Source: Alysiella sp.
GTDB lineage: Bacteria; Pseudomonadota; Gammaproteobacteria; Burkholderiales; Neisseriaceae
Direction: 5' to 3'
NCBI RefSeq assembly: GCF_030525755.1
Contig: NZ_JAUNEC010000052.1
Coordinates: forward strand, 1-11,695
DNA: 11,695 nt
Shown in pieces: positions 1 through 5,198 of this stretch; position 1 is the first letter of the stretch; every line of letters begins with the position of its first letter. Both the position numbers and the translations under genes were made by a program. A model generated the notes under the pieces. The model searched no databases and had not been told where the DNA came from. It was given only the letters and a program-made list of their open reading frames with translations.

Positions 1-272
1 GATGAAAAGGTTTCTAAAAAATCAATTTTCTTTGTATTTTCATCAACATGGGCATAGATAACGGTGTTTTTGTCCAATCGGATTTCGGTTAATGCAGCAC
101 CTTCGGCATCTTGGGTTTGTGCCAATTTGATTTTGGGAAATTGGCGTTTGACTTGCGACAGGGTTTGTCCCAATTTTATGCTGCCTATGCTGTTTGCCGT
201 CAGGGTACAGGCTGCTGCCTGAATGTGGCAGGCTGAAAACAATAATGTCAATAAAATAAAGGATTTTTGCAT
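1..272 (-). CDS. Exported hypothetical protein, 3' part cut off by window edge
   Basis: An open frame of 90 codons runs from ATG (270-272) off the left edge, so only the N-terminal part is visible. The first ~20 residues are a secretion signal with a hydrophobic stretch (FILLTLLFSA). Cys15 follows FSA, a weak lipobox because Phe sits at -3; cleavage by signal peptidase I after the Ala-rich IQAAA stretch is an equally good reading. The mature part is hydrophilic, with a GSIKLGQTLSQVKRQFP segment and Cys22. I do not recognise the family, and no function can be given. The start follows a weak AAAGG ribosome site that abuts a DUS copy, and the leader is nearly identical to that of the gene upstream at 301-1035. 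It lies 28 bases downstream of that gene and is probably co-transcribed with it. Confidence 0.75.
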   Translation of the reverse strand, partial: MQKSFILLTLLFSACHIQAAACTLTANSIGSIKLGQTLSQVKRQFPKIKLAQTQDAEGAALTEIRLDKNTVIYAHVDENTKKIDFLETFS

Positions 273-299
273 GATTTTAACCTTTCAGGCAGCCTGAAA
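273..299 (-). promoter_or_regulatory. Leader with DUS hairpin, copy 1 of 2
   Basis: This short intergenic leader fills almost the whole gap between two minus-strand genes. Read on the minus strand it has a 17-base DUS near-palindrome (7-bp stem, 3-base loop), then GG, then an AT-rich spacer and ATG. The likely Shine-Dalgarno AAAGG partly overlaps the 3' arm of the hairpin. It matches 1036-1062 at 26 of 27 positions, the one difference being the central base of the palindrome. Confidence 0.6.
284..298. repeat. DUS near-palindrome (simDUS on minus strand, kingDUS on plus strand)
   Basis: TTCAGGCAGCCTGAA reads as AGGCTGCCTGAA on the minus strand (284-295) and AGGCAGCCTGAA on the plus strand (287-298). 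These are the published Simonsiella and Kingella DUS dialects, which in natural transformation of Neisseriaceae are bound by the minor pilin ComP. Confidence 0.85.
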
Positions 300-300
300 T

Positions 301-1035
301 TCAAAATGTGATGTCCATCGGCAAGACTTCGCGCACTTTGCCATTTTCAAACACAAACAACACCGTATAACTTCCCGCACCATCGCTGTTCCAAGCCTGC
401 AAATACAGGCGTTTGCGCTTGCTGTCGTACTGGCAAATGTGGTCTATGCCTTTGTCCATGCCTTCAAAATAGGGGTTGAACAGGTGTTCAAAGGCGGCTG
501 GGGCGATGACGTGGCGGTGACCGTTTTGCACCAACGTCATGGACGTGTAGGCGGTTCTCGGAATGCTACCGTCTGTGCCATACATGGTTTTGCCTTTGTA
601 AGTATGCAAAATGGGATATTCGCTGTTTAAATTCTTGCCGCCAAAGTATTTTTTATGGGCGGCGTAATCAAATTTGCCCATTTCCACATACAGTTGCACA
701 TCGGAATGGGTGCAGGCAAAACCGCGTACGCTTTTTGTATGGTTTATCGTTTTGCCGCTCAATTCGCGCACGCGTGAGTGGTGCAACCAGCCGTCTTGGA
801 GCTGGTTTTTGTCATCATGGTGGCGCACAAAAAGCCAGTTTTTCGGTGGCGTGTGCGGTGCGGCATTTGACATGATGTAGACAAAACGCCCATTGTAAAT
901 GCGCGTCATCACGCGGCTTTGCGTGTTGGCTTCGGCGCGGAGATTGGTGTAGCCGTCTGTGTCGTGGATTTCAACAAATTGGGCTTGTGCGGACAATGCC
1001 ATTGTCATCATGATTGAAAAACACCATTTTTTCAT
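301..1035 (-). CDS. Exported SH3b-domain protein of unknown function
   Basis: The product has 244 residues. Residues 1-18 form a signal peptide with the signal peptidase I site AQA before Gln19, so it should be periplasmic or outer-membrane associated. Residues ~20-95 look like a bacterial SH3 (SH3b) domain: the DTDGYTNLR stretch (Asp25-Arg33) is the typical start, followed by a W-FV and DGWLHHSRV pattern typical of the fold's end. SH3b domains often bind peptidoglycan or proteins, but no enzymatic domain is attached here. The remaining ~150 residues have two cysteines (FACTH and HICQY), possibly a disulfide, and many aromatic residues, and I do not recognise them. The start is supported by the signal peptide and a weak AAAGG site. 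It lies between two other exported-protein genes on the same strand, separated by short DUS-containing gaps. Confidence 0.8.
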   Translation of the reverse strand: MKKWCFSIMMTMALSAQAQFVEIHDTDGYTNLRAEANTQSRVMTRIYNGRFVYIMSNAAPHTPPKNWLFVRHHDDKNQLQDGWLHHSRVRELSGKTINHTKSVRGFACTHSDVQLYVEMGKFDYAAHKKYFGGKNLNSEYPILHTYKGKTMYGTDGSIPRTAYTSMTLVQNGHRHVIAPAAFEHLFNPYFEGMDKGIDHICQYDSKRKRLYLQAWNSDGAGSYTVLFVFENGKVREVLPMDITF

Positions 1036-1062
1036 GATTTTAACCTTTCAGGCTGCCTGAAA
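1036..1062 (-). promoter_or_regulatory. Leader with DUS hairpin, copy 2 of 2
   Basis: This leader has the same structure as 273-299: DUS near-palindrome, GG, AT-rich spacer, start codon. It occupies nearly all of the 32-base gap between the genes at 1068-1568 and 301-1035. A hairpin so close to the ribosome site could tune translation, which is an inference. Confidence 0.6.
1047..1061. repeat. DUS near-palindrome (simDUS on plus strand, kingDUS on minus strand)
   Basis: TTCAGGCTGCCTGAA contains AGGCTGCCTGAA on the plus strand (1050-1061) and AGGCAGCCTGAA on the minus strand (1047-1058). Confidence 0.85.
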
Positions 1063-1067
1063 AAAGT

Positions 1068-1568
1068 TTATTTGTTTTTGCGAACATGTTTGCAGGCTGC
1101 CTGAACAAAAGCGTGTTTGCCGTGCATTTGCGCGTATTGGTAATCCAAATTCAGCGAAACATCGCCTTTCAAATGACGAAATTGGGCAAACTCGGCGGGC
1201 GGTTTTTCATCGTATAACTGATTTTGCACAAAATTCACGCTGGCGGTGCGTGCGGCAAAATGGGATTGTTTACCGCAATCCATTTGCCACCATTCGCGTA
1301 ACACAGGTTTGCCGTTTTGTCGCATTTCAATGGCGACTTCGTGGGTAGTTTTGCCTGTGGCGCGTATGCTATCGGGGTAGAGCACGGTTTGGTGTTTGCC
1401 TAAAATGCTGGGGTGTTCAAGGTCTTCGCGATTGGCAACCGACAGCGTTTTACCTTGAATGCCCAACAAACGTGCGGCATTTGGGTTGGCGCGTTTGGCT
1501 TGTTCGCTGAATTGGGCAAAGGCGTTTGCGCTGCTCAACAGCAATAGGGACAACAGGATTTTGTGCAT
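1068..1568 (-). CDS. Small exported two-cysteine protein of unknown function
   Basis: The product has 166 residues. Residues 1-18 are a signal peptide ending AFA before Gln19. The mature protein of about 148 residues has exactly two cysteines, Cys98 (WWQMDCGKQ) and Cys159 (QAACKHV), which could form a periplasmic disulfide. The size, the cysteine pair and the pattern of a strand-rich centre around the WWQMDC motif recall the surface-adhesin E (protein E) type of small exported protein, but this is a weak resemblance and no adhesin role is claimed. The start has a good GGAG site 7 bases upstream. The 3' end carries an exact DUS inside the coding sequence (1094-1105), encoding Val-Gln-Ala-Ala. 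It lies 45 bases downstream of the disordered-protein gene and 32 bases upstream of the SH3b gene, on the same strand. Confidence 0.75.
   Translation of the reverse strand: MHKILLSLLLLSSANAFAQFSEQAKRANPNAARLLGIQGKTLSVANREDLEHPSILGKHQTVLYPDSIRATGKTTHEVAIEMRQNGKPVLREWWQMDCGKQSHFAARTASVNFVQNQLYDEKPPAEFAQFRHLKGDVSLNLDYQYAQMHGKHAFVQAACKHVRKNK
1094..1105 (+). repeat. DUS (simDUS) inside a coding region
   Basis: This exact AGGCTGCCTGAA lies within the 3' end of the minus-strand gene at 1068-1568, in frame as Val-Gln-Ala-Ala close to the C-terminus. Confidence 0.85.
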
Positions 1569-1590
1569 GATTTGTCTCCATAAAAAATGT

Positions 1591-1605
1591 TTCAGGCTGC
1601 CTGAA
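1591..1605. repeat. DUS near-palindrome (simDUS on plus strand)
   Basis: TTCAGGCTGCCTGAA lies in the 45-base gap between two minus-strand genes. The AGGCTGCCTGAA copy is at 1594-1605, and the opposite strand gives AGGCAGCCTGAA at 1591-1602. Confidence 0.85.
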
Positions 1606-1613
1606 AAATCCCA

Positions 1614-2150
1614 CTATTCTTGTGGCGCACCAATTGTCCAAAAATCATCGGGCAAAGGCTCGTGTTGCACAGGCGCGACATCGGGTGCTGCATTTTGTGC
1701 TGGTACAACAGGCTGCGGATTGGGCTGATTGTTGTTTTTAGGCTGCGTTGCAGGCGTGTTTTGCTTGCTTTGATTGATGAAATCAATTTCGGCTGGATTG
1801 GGTTGCTTGTCCGTTTTTTCGTTTTGTTGTTTGGCGGTGGCTTTGATTTTTTCTTTCTTTTTGCGTTTGTTTTGGGTGTTTTTGTCGCTGGTGTTTTCTG
1901 GCTGCGGTGCTTTGTTGGCATCGGGTGCAGCAACGGCTTGGCTGGCTGAAACAGCTTGGGGTGTATCAGCATTGGGGGTAGGGGGTGCGACAACGGGGGC
2001 ATTAGGCACATTGCTTGGTGGTGTGGCGGTATTGGGTGCGGCAGGTTCATTCATGCCCAAGCGCTGACACACTTCCTTAATCACGCCATCATCGGGTTGC
2101 GCCAACAATTTCATTTGCTTGGTCGAAAATTTGACAATTTTTGTTAACAC
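1614..2150 (-). CDS. Disordered Pro/Ala/Asn/Gln-rich protein encoded directly after gatC
   Basis: The product has 178 residues. It starts at GTG (2148-2150) only 6 bases after the gatC stop; the ribosome site AAGGA overlaps that stop codon (TAAGGA), so translation is probably coupled to gatC. Residues 1-33 could form a short helical domain (KQMKLLAQPDDGVIKEVCQRLG). Residues ~35-170 are low complexity: a Pro/Ala/Asn stretch, a strongly basic patch near the middle (NKRKKKEKIK), then a Gln/Asn/Pro-rich stretch, ending in an acidic/aromatic tail (PLPDDFWTIG). There is no signal peptide or membrane segment, so it is probably cytoplasmic. I do not recognise it. Start choice, spacing and residue content favour this frame over the His/Pro-rich overlapping frame at 1592-2050. 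A shorter form starting at Met13 is possible. Confidence 0.65.
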   Translation of the reverse strand: MLTKIVKFSTKQMKLLAQPDDGVIKEVCQRLGMNEPAAPNTATPPSNVPNAPVVAPPTPNADTPQAVSASQAVAAPDANKAPQPENTSDKNTQNKRKKKEKIKATAKQQNEKTDKQPNPAEIDFINQSKQNTPATQPKNNNQPNPQPVVPAQNAAPDVAPVQHEPLPDDFWTIGAPQE

Positions 2151-2156
2151 TATTCC

Positions 2157-2447
2157 TTAATCTTCAATTACTTGTGGTACAATATACAAACGCTCGCGTA
2201 CTTCGGGGGCAACGGTTTGGTATGCAGCAGCGCGGTCGGTTTCGGTAATTTGGTCTTCACGCAGACGCAAGGCCACTTCATGCGGGTGCGACATCGGCTC
2301 AATACCATCGGTATTGACACTTTGCATTTTTTCTACCAAGTTAAAAACGGCATTGAGTTTATCCAAAGTTGCCGTTTTTTCGTCATCATTCAATGCCAAA
2401 CGCGACAATTTGGCGATTTTTTCTACATCGTTCATAGTTAGAGACAT
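2157..2447 (-). CDS. gatC: Aspartyl/glutamyl-tRNA amidotransferase subunit C
   Basis: GatC is the small subunit of the GatCAB amidotransferase, which converts Glu-tRNA(Gln) and/or Asp-tRNA(Asn) to the amide form for translation. It wraps around and stabilises GatA with GatB. The 96-residue product has the usual family length and landmarks: an N-terminal helix (MNDVEKIAKLSRLAL), the central NTDGIEPMSHPHEVALRLRED, and the C-terminal APEVRERLYIVPQVIED. I chose the ATG at 2445-2447 because it gives the standard N-terminus and has AAGGA about 7 bases upstream. An open frame extends further upstream but lacks similarity. The gene is divergent from mreB. The partner genes gatA and gatB do not follow it here; a disordered-protein gene does instead. 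Confidence 0.95.
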   Translation of the reverse strand: MSLTMNDVEKIAKLSRLALNDDEKTATLDKLNAVFNLVEKMQSVNTDGIEPMSHPHEVALRLREDQITETDRAAAYQTVAPEVRERLYIVPQVIED

Positions 2448-2514
2448 GGTTAAATCCTTAAAATTTCGTTTTGTGATTGTGTGATTTAGGGTATCATTGC
2501 GCGTTATTTTTATA

Positions 2515-2542
2515 TTGCGCAAATACAGGGCGCGATTATAAC
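2515..2542 (+). promoter_or_regulatory. Candidate sigma-70 promoter for mreB
   Basis: TTGCGC (2515-2520) and TATAAC (2537-2542) are separated by 16 bases, about 98 bases before the mreB start. A weaker alternative is TTGCTA (2582-2587) with TTAATT (2605-2610), 17 bases apart. The -10 overlaps the candidate gatC -10 on the other strand. No experiment supports either. Confidence 0.4.
2535..2540 (-). promoter_or_regulatory. Candidate -10 element for gatC
   Basis: A perfect TATAAT on the minus strand lies about 88 bases upstream of the gatC start. I see no good -35 at the right distance, since TTGGCA is only 13 bases away. It shares four bases with the plus-strand TATAAC assigned to mreB. Confidence 0.35.
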
Positions 2543-2639
2543 CTAAAACAGATTGCCAAGCATGACGATTTTGGGGCAGCATTGCTACATCGGCATGAAA
2601 TTACTTAATTGTTTCAATTCATTATTTCTAGGATTTTTT

Positions 2640-3677
2640 ATGTTGCATTTTATTACACGCTATTTCTCCAATGATTTGGCGATTGATTTAGGCACAGCCA
2701 ACACTTTGATTTACATTAAAAACAAAGGTATTGTATTGGACGAGCCATCTGTGGTAGCTGTGCAAACCGACCATTTTGGTAAGAATGACACTTTGGCTGT
2801 GGGCGCAGAAGCAAAAAAAATGTTGGGGCGTACACCTGGTAGTATTCAGGCGATTCGTCCTATGAAAGATGGTGTGATTGCGGATTTTAATGTTACTGAA
2901 AAAATGCTTAAAGAGTTCATTCGTAAAGTGAACAACAGCAAGTGGGCAGCTGCGCCGCGCATTGTGATTTGTGTGCCTTGTGGTTCAACACAGGTGGAAC
3001 GTAAGGCAATTCGTGATTCAGCTTTGGCCGCAGGTGCATCCAGCGTGAATTTGATTGAAGAGCCTATGGCTGCGGCGATTGGTGCGGGTTTGCCGATTGA
3101 AGAACCAACTGGTTCTATGGTGGTAGACATTGGTGGTGGTACAACCGAAGTAGGTGTGATTTCACTCTCTGGCGTAGTGTATTCGCATTCGGTGCGAGTG
3201 GGGGGGGACACGTTTGATGATGCAATTATCCAATATGTACGCCGTAATTATGGCATGTTGATTGGTGAAGCCTCAGCTGAAGAAATCAAAAAACGTATTG
3301 GTACGGCATTCCCAAGTGCAGAAGTAATGGAAATGGAAGTGAAAGGGCGCAATTTGGCGGAAGGCATTCCACGCGCGTTCACGATTACGTCCAATGAAGT
3401 TCTAGAAGCATTGGCTGACCCATTGAGCCAAATCGTGCAAGCAGTACGCAATGCACTTGAACAAACGCCACCTGAATTGGGTGCGGATATTGCTGAACGT
3501 GGTTTAGTATTGACGGGCGGTGGTGCTTTATTAAAAGGACTTGACCGCTTGCTCGCGGAAGAAACAGGATTACCTGTGCTGATTGCAGAAGATGCACTTA
3601 CTTGTGTGGCACGTGGTTCGGGTAAGGCTTTGGACTACATTGGCAAACTTAATTCGGTGTTTGTGAGCAATCCTTAA
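2640..3677 (+). CDS. mreB: Rod shape-determining protein MreB
   Basis: MreB is the bacterial actin homologue. It forms membrane-bound filaments that steer the elongation machinery (MreC, MreD, PBP2, RodA) along the lateral wall. The 345-residue product has near-standard length (E. coli has 347). Visible landmarks are phosphate loop 1 at Asp16 (DLGTANTLIY), IEEPMAAAIGAGLP in the middle, phosphate loop 2 at Asp163 (DIGGGTTEV), and LTGGGALLKGLDRLL near the C-terminus. I chose the ATG at 2640 because MLHFITRYFSNDLAIDLGTAN is the family N-terminus and TAGGA lies 6 bases upstream; the upstream in-frame extension has no family match. The coding sequence contains a G8 run (3200-3207) and an A8 run (2813-2820). 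In Neisseriaceae, amino acid changes in MreB have been associated with longitudinal division in multicellular genera. The gene is intact. Confidence 0.97.
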   Translation: MLHFITRYFSNDLAIDLGTANTLIYIKNKGIVLDEPSVVAVQTDHFGKNDTLAVGAEAKKMLGRTPGSIQAIRPMKDGVIADFNVTEKMLKEFIRKVNNSKWAAAPRIVICVPCGSTQVERKAIRDSALAAGASSVNLIEEPMAAAIGAGLPIEEPTGSMVVDIGGGTTEVGVISLSGVVYSHSVRVGGDTFDDAIIQYVRRNYGMLIGEASAEEIKKRIGTAFPSAEVMEMEVKGRNLAEGIPRAFTITSNEVLEALADPLSQIVQAVRNALEQTPPELGADIAERGLVLTGGGALLKGLDRLLAEETGLPVLIAEDALTCVARGSGKALDYIGKLNSVFVSNP

Positions 3678-3690
3678 TTTTCAATCGTCA

Positions 3691-3702
3691 AGGCTGCCTG
3701 AA
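3691..3702 (+). repeat. DUS (simDUS) between mreB and mreC
   Basis: An exact AGGCTGCCTGAA lies 13 bases after the mreB stop. It can pair with the DUS-like arm at 3729-3741. Confidence 0.85.
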
Positions 3703-3729
3703 AACAGGATAATTGGGTAAAGTTGGGGT

Positions 3730-3793
3730 TTTCAGGTGGTCTTTAATCACAAAACAGGCTGATAATGACAACTTCATTTCAGACTGCCTGAAA
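3730..3793 (+). promoter_or_regulatory. DUS-derived RNA hairpin upstream of mreC
   Basis: The arms TTTCAGGTGGTCT (3730-3742) and AGACTGCCTGAAA (3781-3793) pair over 13 positions with two G-U wobbles. The right arm is a simDUS with one mismatch. It ends 18 bases before the mreC start, where no clear ribosome site is visible. The left arm can also pair with 3692-3704, giving an alternative fold. Any regulatory role is inferred. Confidence 0.4.
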
Positions 3794-3811
3794 GTAAATG
3801 TTCAATCTATT

Positions 3812-4693
3812 ATGTCTGACCCATCTTTGTCTTTTGCACGCCGTGGCATCAGTTCTGTTAATAAAGTGATACTGTTGTCTTTTGTTGCCATTGCACTTTT
3901 GATGCTTGATAGTCGTTTTGCGGCAGTACAAACCGTTAAGCGTTATGCTGCTGCTGCTTTGTATCCCCTTCAATGGCTTGCTAACCAACCTGTGGAGTGG
4001 TATGAATACAGTAGCGCGTTTTTGCAGTCGCAAGCTTATCTATTGGGCGAAAATCAACGTTTGGTTCAGGAAAATGCGCGTTTAAAAATGGAAGCGCATC
4101 ATACTGATGTGCAACGTCAAGAACTTTCGGATTTGAAATCATTGATGGTTTTACATCATCATGGTTTACCTGTTACTGTTGCTGCCGAAGTGATTTCAGA
4201 TGGTAAAGAACCTTTATCCACGCGCATCATCATCAATAAAGGCAGTCGTGATGGTGTACAGCAAGGTGATGCGGTGGTGGATCAATATGGTTTGCTGGGT
4301 CAAGTCAGTCAGGCACACCCATTAACTGCGGAAATTACTATGCTGACTGACAGCAATATCGTAATCCCCGTGATGTTAGCACGCACACACATTCGTTCTT
4401 TGGCGCATGGAGGTGGTGGCAAAATTGCTTTGCGTTATTTCCCTACTGATGCCGATTTGAAAATTGATGATGTGTTGGTAACATCAGGCATTGACAGTGT
4501 TTATCCAGCTGGTATTCCTGTTGCTTCCGTTACACAAATAGGACGCAATGCGGGTACACCTTATTACCGTGTTGATTTAAAACCCATGGCAGCGATGCAA
4601 AAAAGCAAATACGTTTTGGTTTTGCCACAAACCAGCCTGCCTGAAACCCTTTCTGCGTCTGCTGCTTCCGCAGTTGCCACTTCTATACCTTAA
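3812..4693 (+). CDS. mreC: Rod shape-determining protein MreC
   Basis: MreC is a single-pass inner membrane protein whose periplasmic part binds and activates PBP2 in the elongation complex. The 293-residue product has a short cytoplasmic N-terminus (MSDPSLSFARRGI), a membrane segment at about residues 18-32, a coiled coil at about 65-105 (LLGENQRLVQENARLKMEAH), and a beta-rich core containing ISDGKEPLSTRIIINKGSRDGVQQGDAVV and LAHGGGGKIALRYFP. It ends in an Ala/Ser-rich tail. I chose ATG 3812 because it yields the family N-terminus, but its Shine-Dalgarno is poor. An in-frame extension open back to a TTG at 3713 runs through the DUS-rich gap and is judged untranslated. The stop is one base before mreD. 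A simDUS with one mismatch (4634-4645) encodes Leu-Pro-Glu near the C-terminus. Confidence 0.95.
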   Translation: MSDPSLSFARRGISSVNKVILLSFVAIALLMLDSRFAAVQTVKRYAAAALYPLQWLANQPVEWYEYSSAFLQSQAYLLGENQRLVQENARLKMEAHHTDVQRQELSDLKSLMVLHHHGLPVTVAAEVISDGKEPLSTRIIINKGSRDGVQQGDAVVDQYGLLGQVSQAHPLTAEITMLTDSNIVIPVMLARTHIRSLAHGGGGKIALRYFPTDADLKIDDVLVTSGIDSVYPAGIPVASVTQIGRNAGTPYYRVDLKPMAAMQKSKYVLVLPQTSLPETLSASAASAVATSIP

Positions 4694-4694
4694 C

Positions 4695-5198
4695 ATGAAT
4701 GACAACGACAATTTTTACAGCCGTGTGCCTTTGCGACTGATTTACATCAGTTTGTTGCTTGCTATGTTGTTTGACTTTATCCCGTTTTCAGGCAGCTTGT
4801 TTTATTGGCTGCCTGAATTTAGCGCGTTGATGTTGTACTACTGGCTTATCAATCGCCCACAAAATGTAGATGTGGGGACAGCATTTCTCATTGGCTTATT
4901 GGTGGACATTGGCACGGCTGCGCCTTTGGGGCAACATGCATTAGCATACATTCTATCAGCACATGTGATAATTCGTTATCGCCGTCAAATTGTATTGTAT
5001 AACTATGGTGCGCAAGCTGTAATGGTTGCGGGTGCGTTGATGGTAGCGGAAATCGTATTGGTATTAGTGCGTCTGCGCTTTGATAACCGTTTTTCAGGTT
5101 GGTTCACGTTTATTTCGCCATTTATTGGTGCGTTTTTGTGGCCACTCATCAATAAAATCATGGTTTCCATTTTGAACTTCCGTCAGTTGCGTCGATGA
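4695..5198 (+). CDS. mreD: Rod shape-determining protein MreD
   Basis: MreD is a small polytopic inner membrane protein that works with MreC to control PBP2 and RodA. The 167-residue product is highly hydrophobic, with about five or six membrane segments: RLIYISLLLAMLFDF, FSALMLYYWLI, VGTAFLIGLLVDIG, HALAYILSAHVII, AQAVMVAGALMVAEIVLVLV and FISPFIGAFLWPLINKI. The GLLVDI segment matches the most conserved part of the family. ATG 4695 sits one base after the mreC stop; the slightly longer TTG form (4674) is less likely. The end overlaps mrdA by four bases (ATGA). A perfect 10-bp inverted repeat made of two DUS-like sequences lies inside the gene at 4787-4817 and encodes the loop after the first membrane segment. 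Confidence 0.93.
   Translation: MNDNDNFYSRVPLRLIYISLLLAMLFDFIPFSGSLFYWLPEFSALMLYYWLINRPQNVDVGTAFLIGLLVDIGTAAPLGQHALAYILSAHVIIRYRRQIVLYNYGAQAVMVAGALMVAEIVLVLVRLRFDNRFSGWFTFISPFIGAFLWPLINKIMVSILNFRQLRR
4787..4817 (+). repeat. Inverted DUS pair inside mreD
   Basis: The perfect arms TTCAGGCAGC (4787-4796) and GCTGCCTGAA (4808-4817) flank an 11-base loop. Each arm extends to a 12-mer one base off simDUS. The element encodes Phe-Ser-Gly-Ser at the left arm and Leu-Pro-Glu at the right arm. Few T residues follow, so it is not a standard terminator. Confidence 0.75.

Noticed and set aside
1592..2050. 152-residue His/Pro-rich open frame on the minus strand
   Set aside because: It overlaps the GTG-started frame at 1614-2150, has no coupled ribosome site, and its odd composition is what a shifted reading of a Pro/Ala/Gln-rich gene gives.
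2448..2582. N-terminal extension of gatC
   Set aside because: The extension would span the divergent promoter region and has no family similarity; ATG 2447 has a proper ribosome site and the standard GatC N-terminus.
2553..2639. N-terminal extension of mreB
   Set aside because: MreB family proteins begin at the Met encoded at 2640, which has TAGGA upstream.
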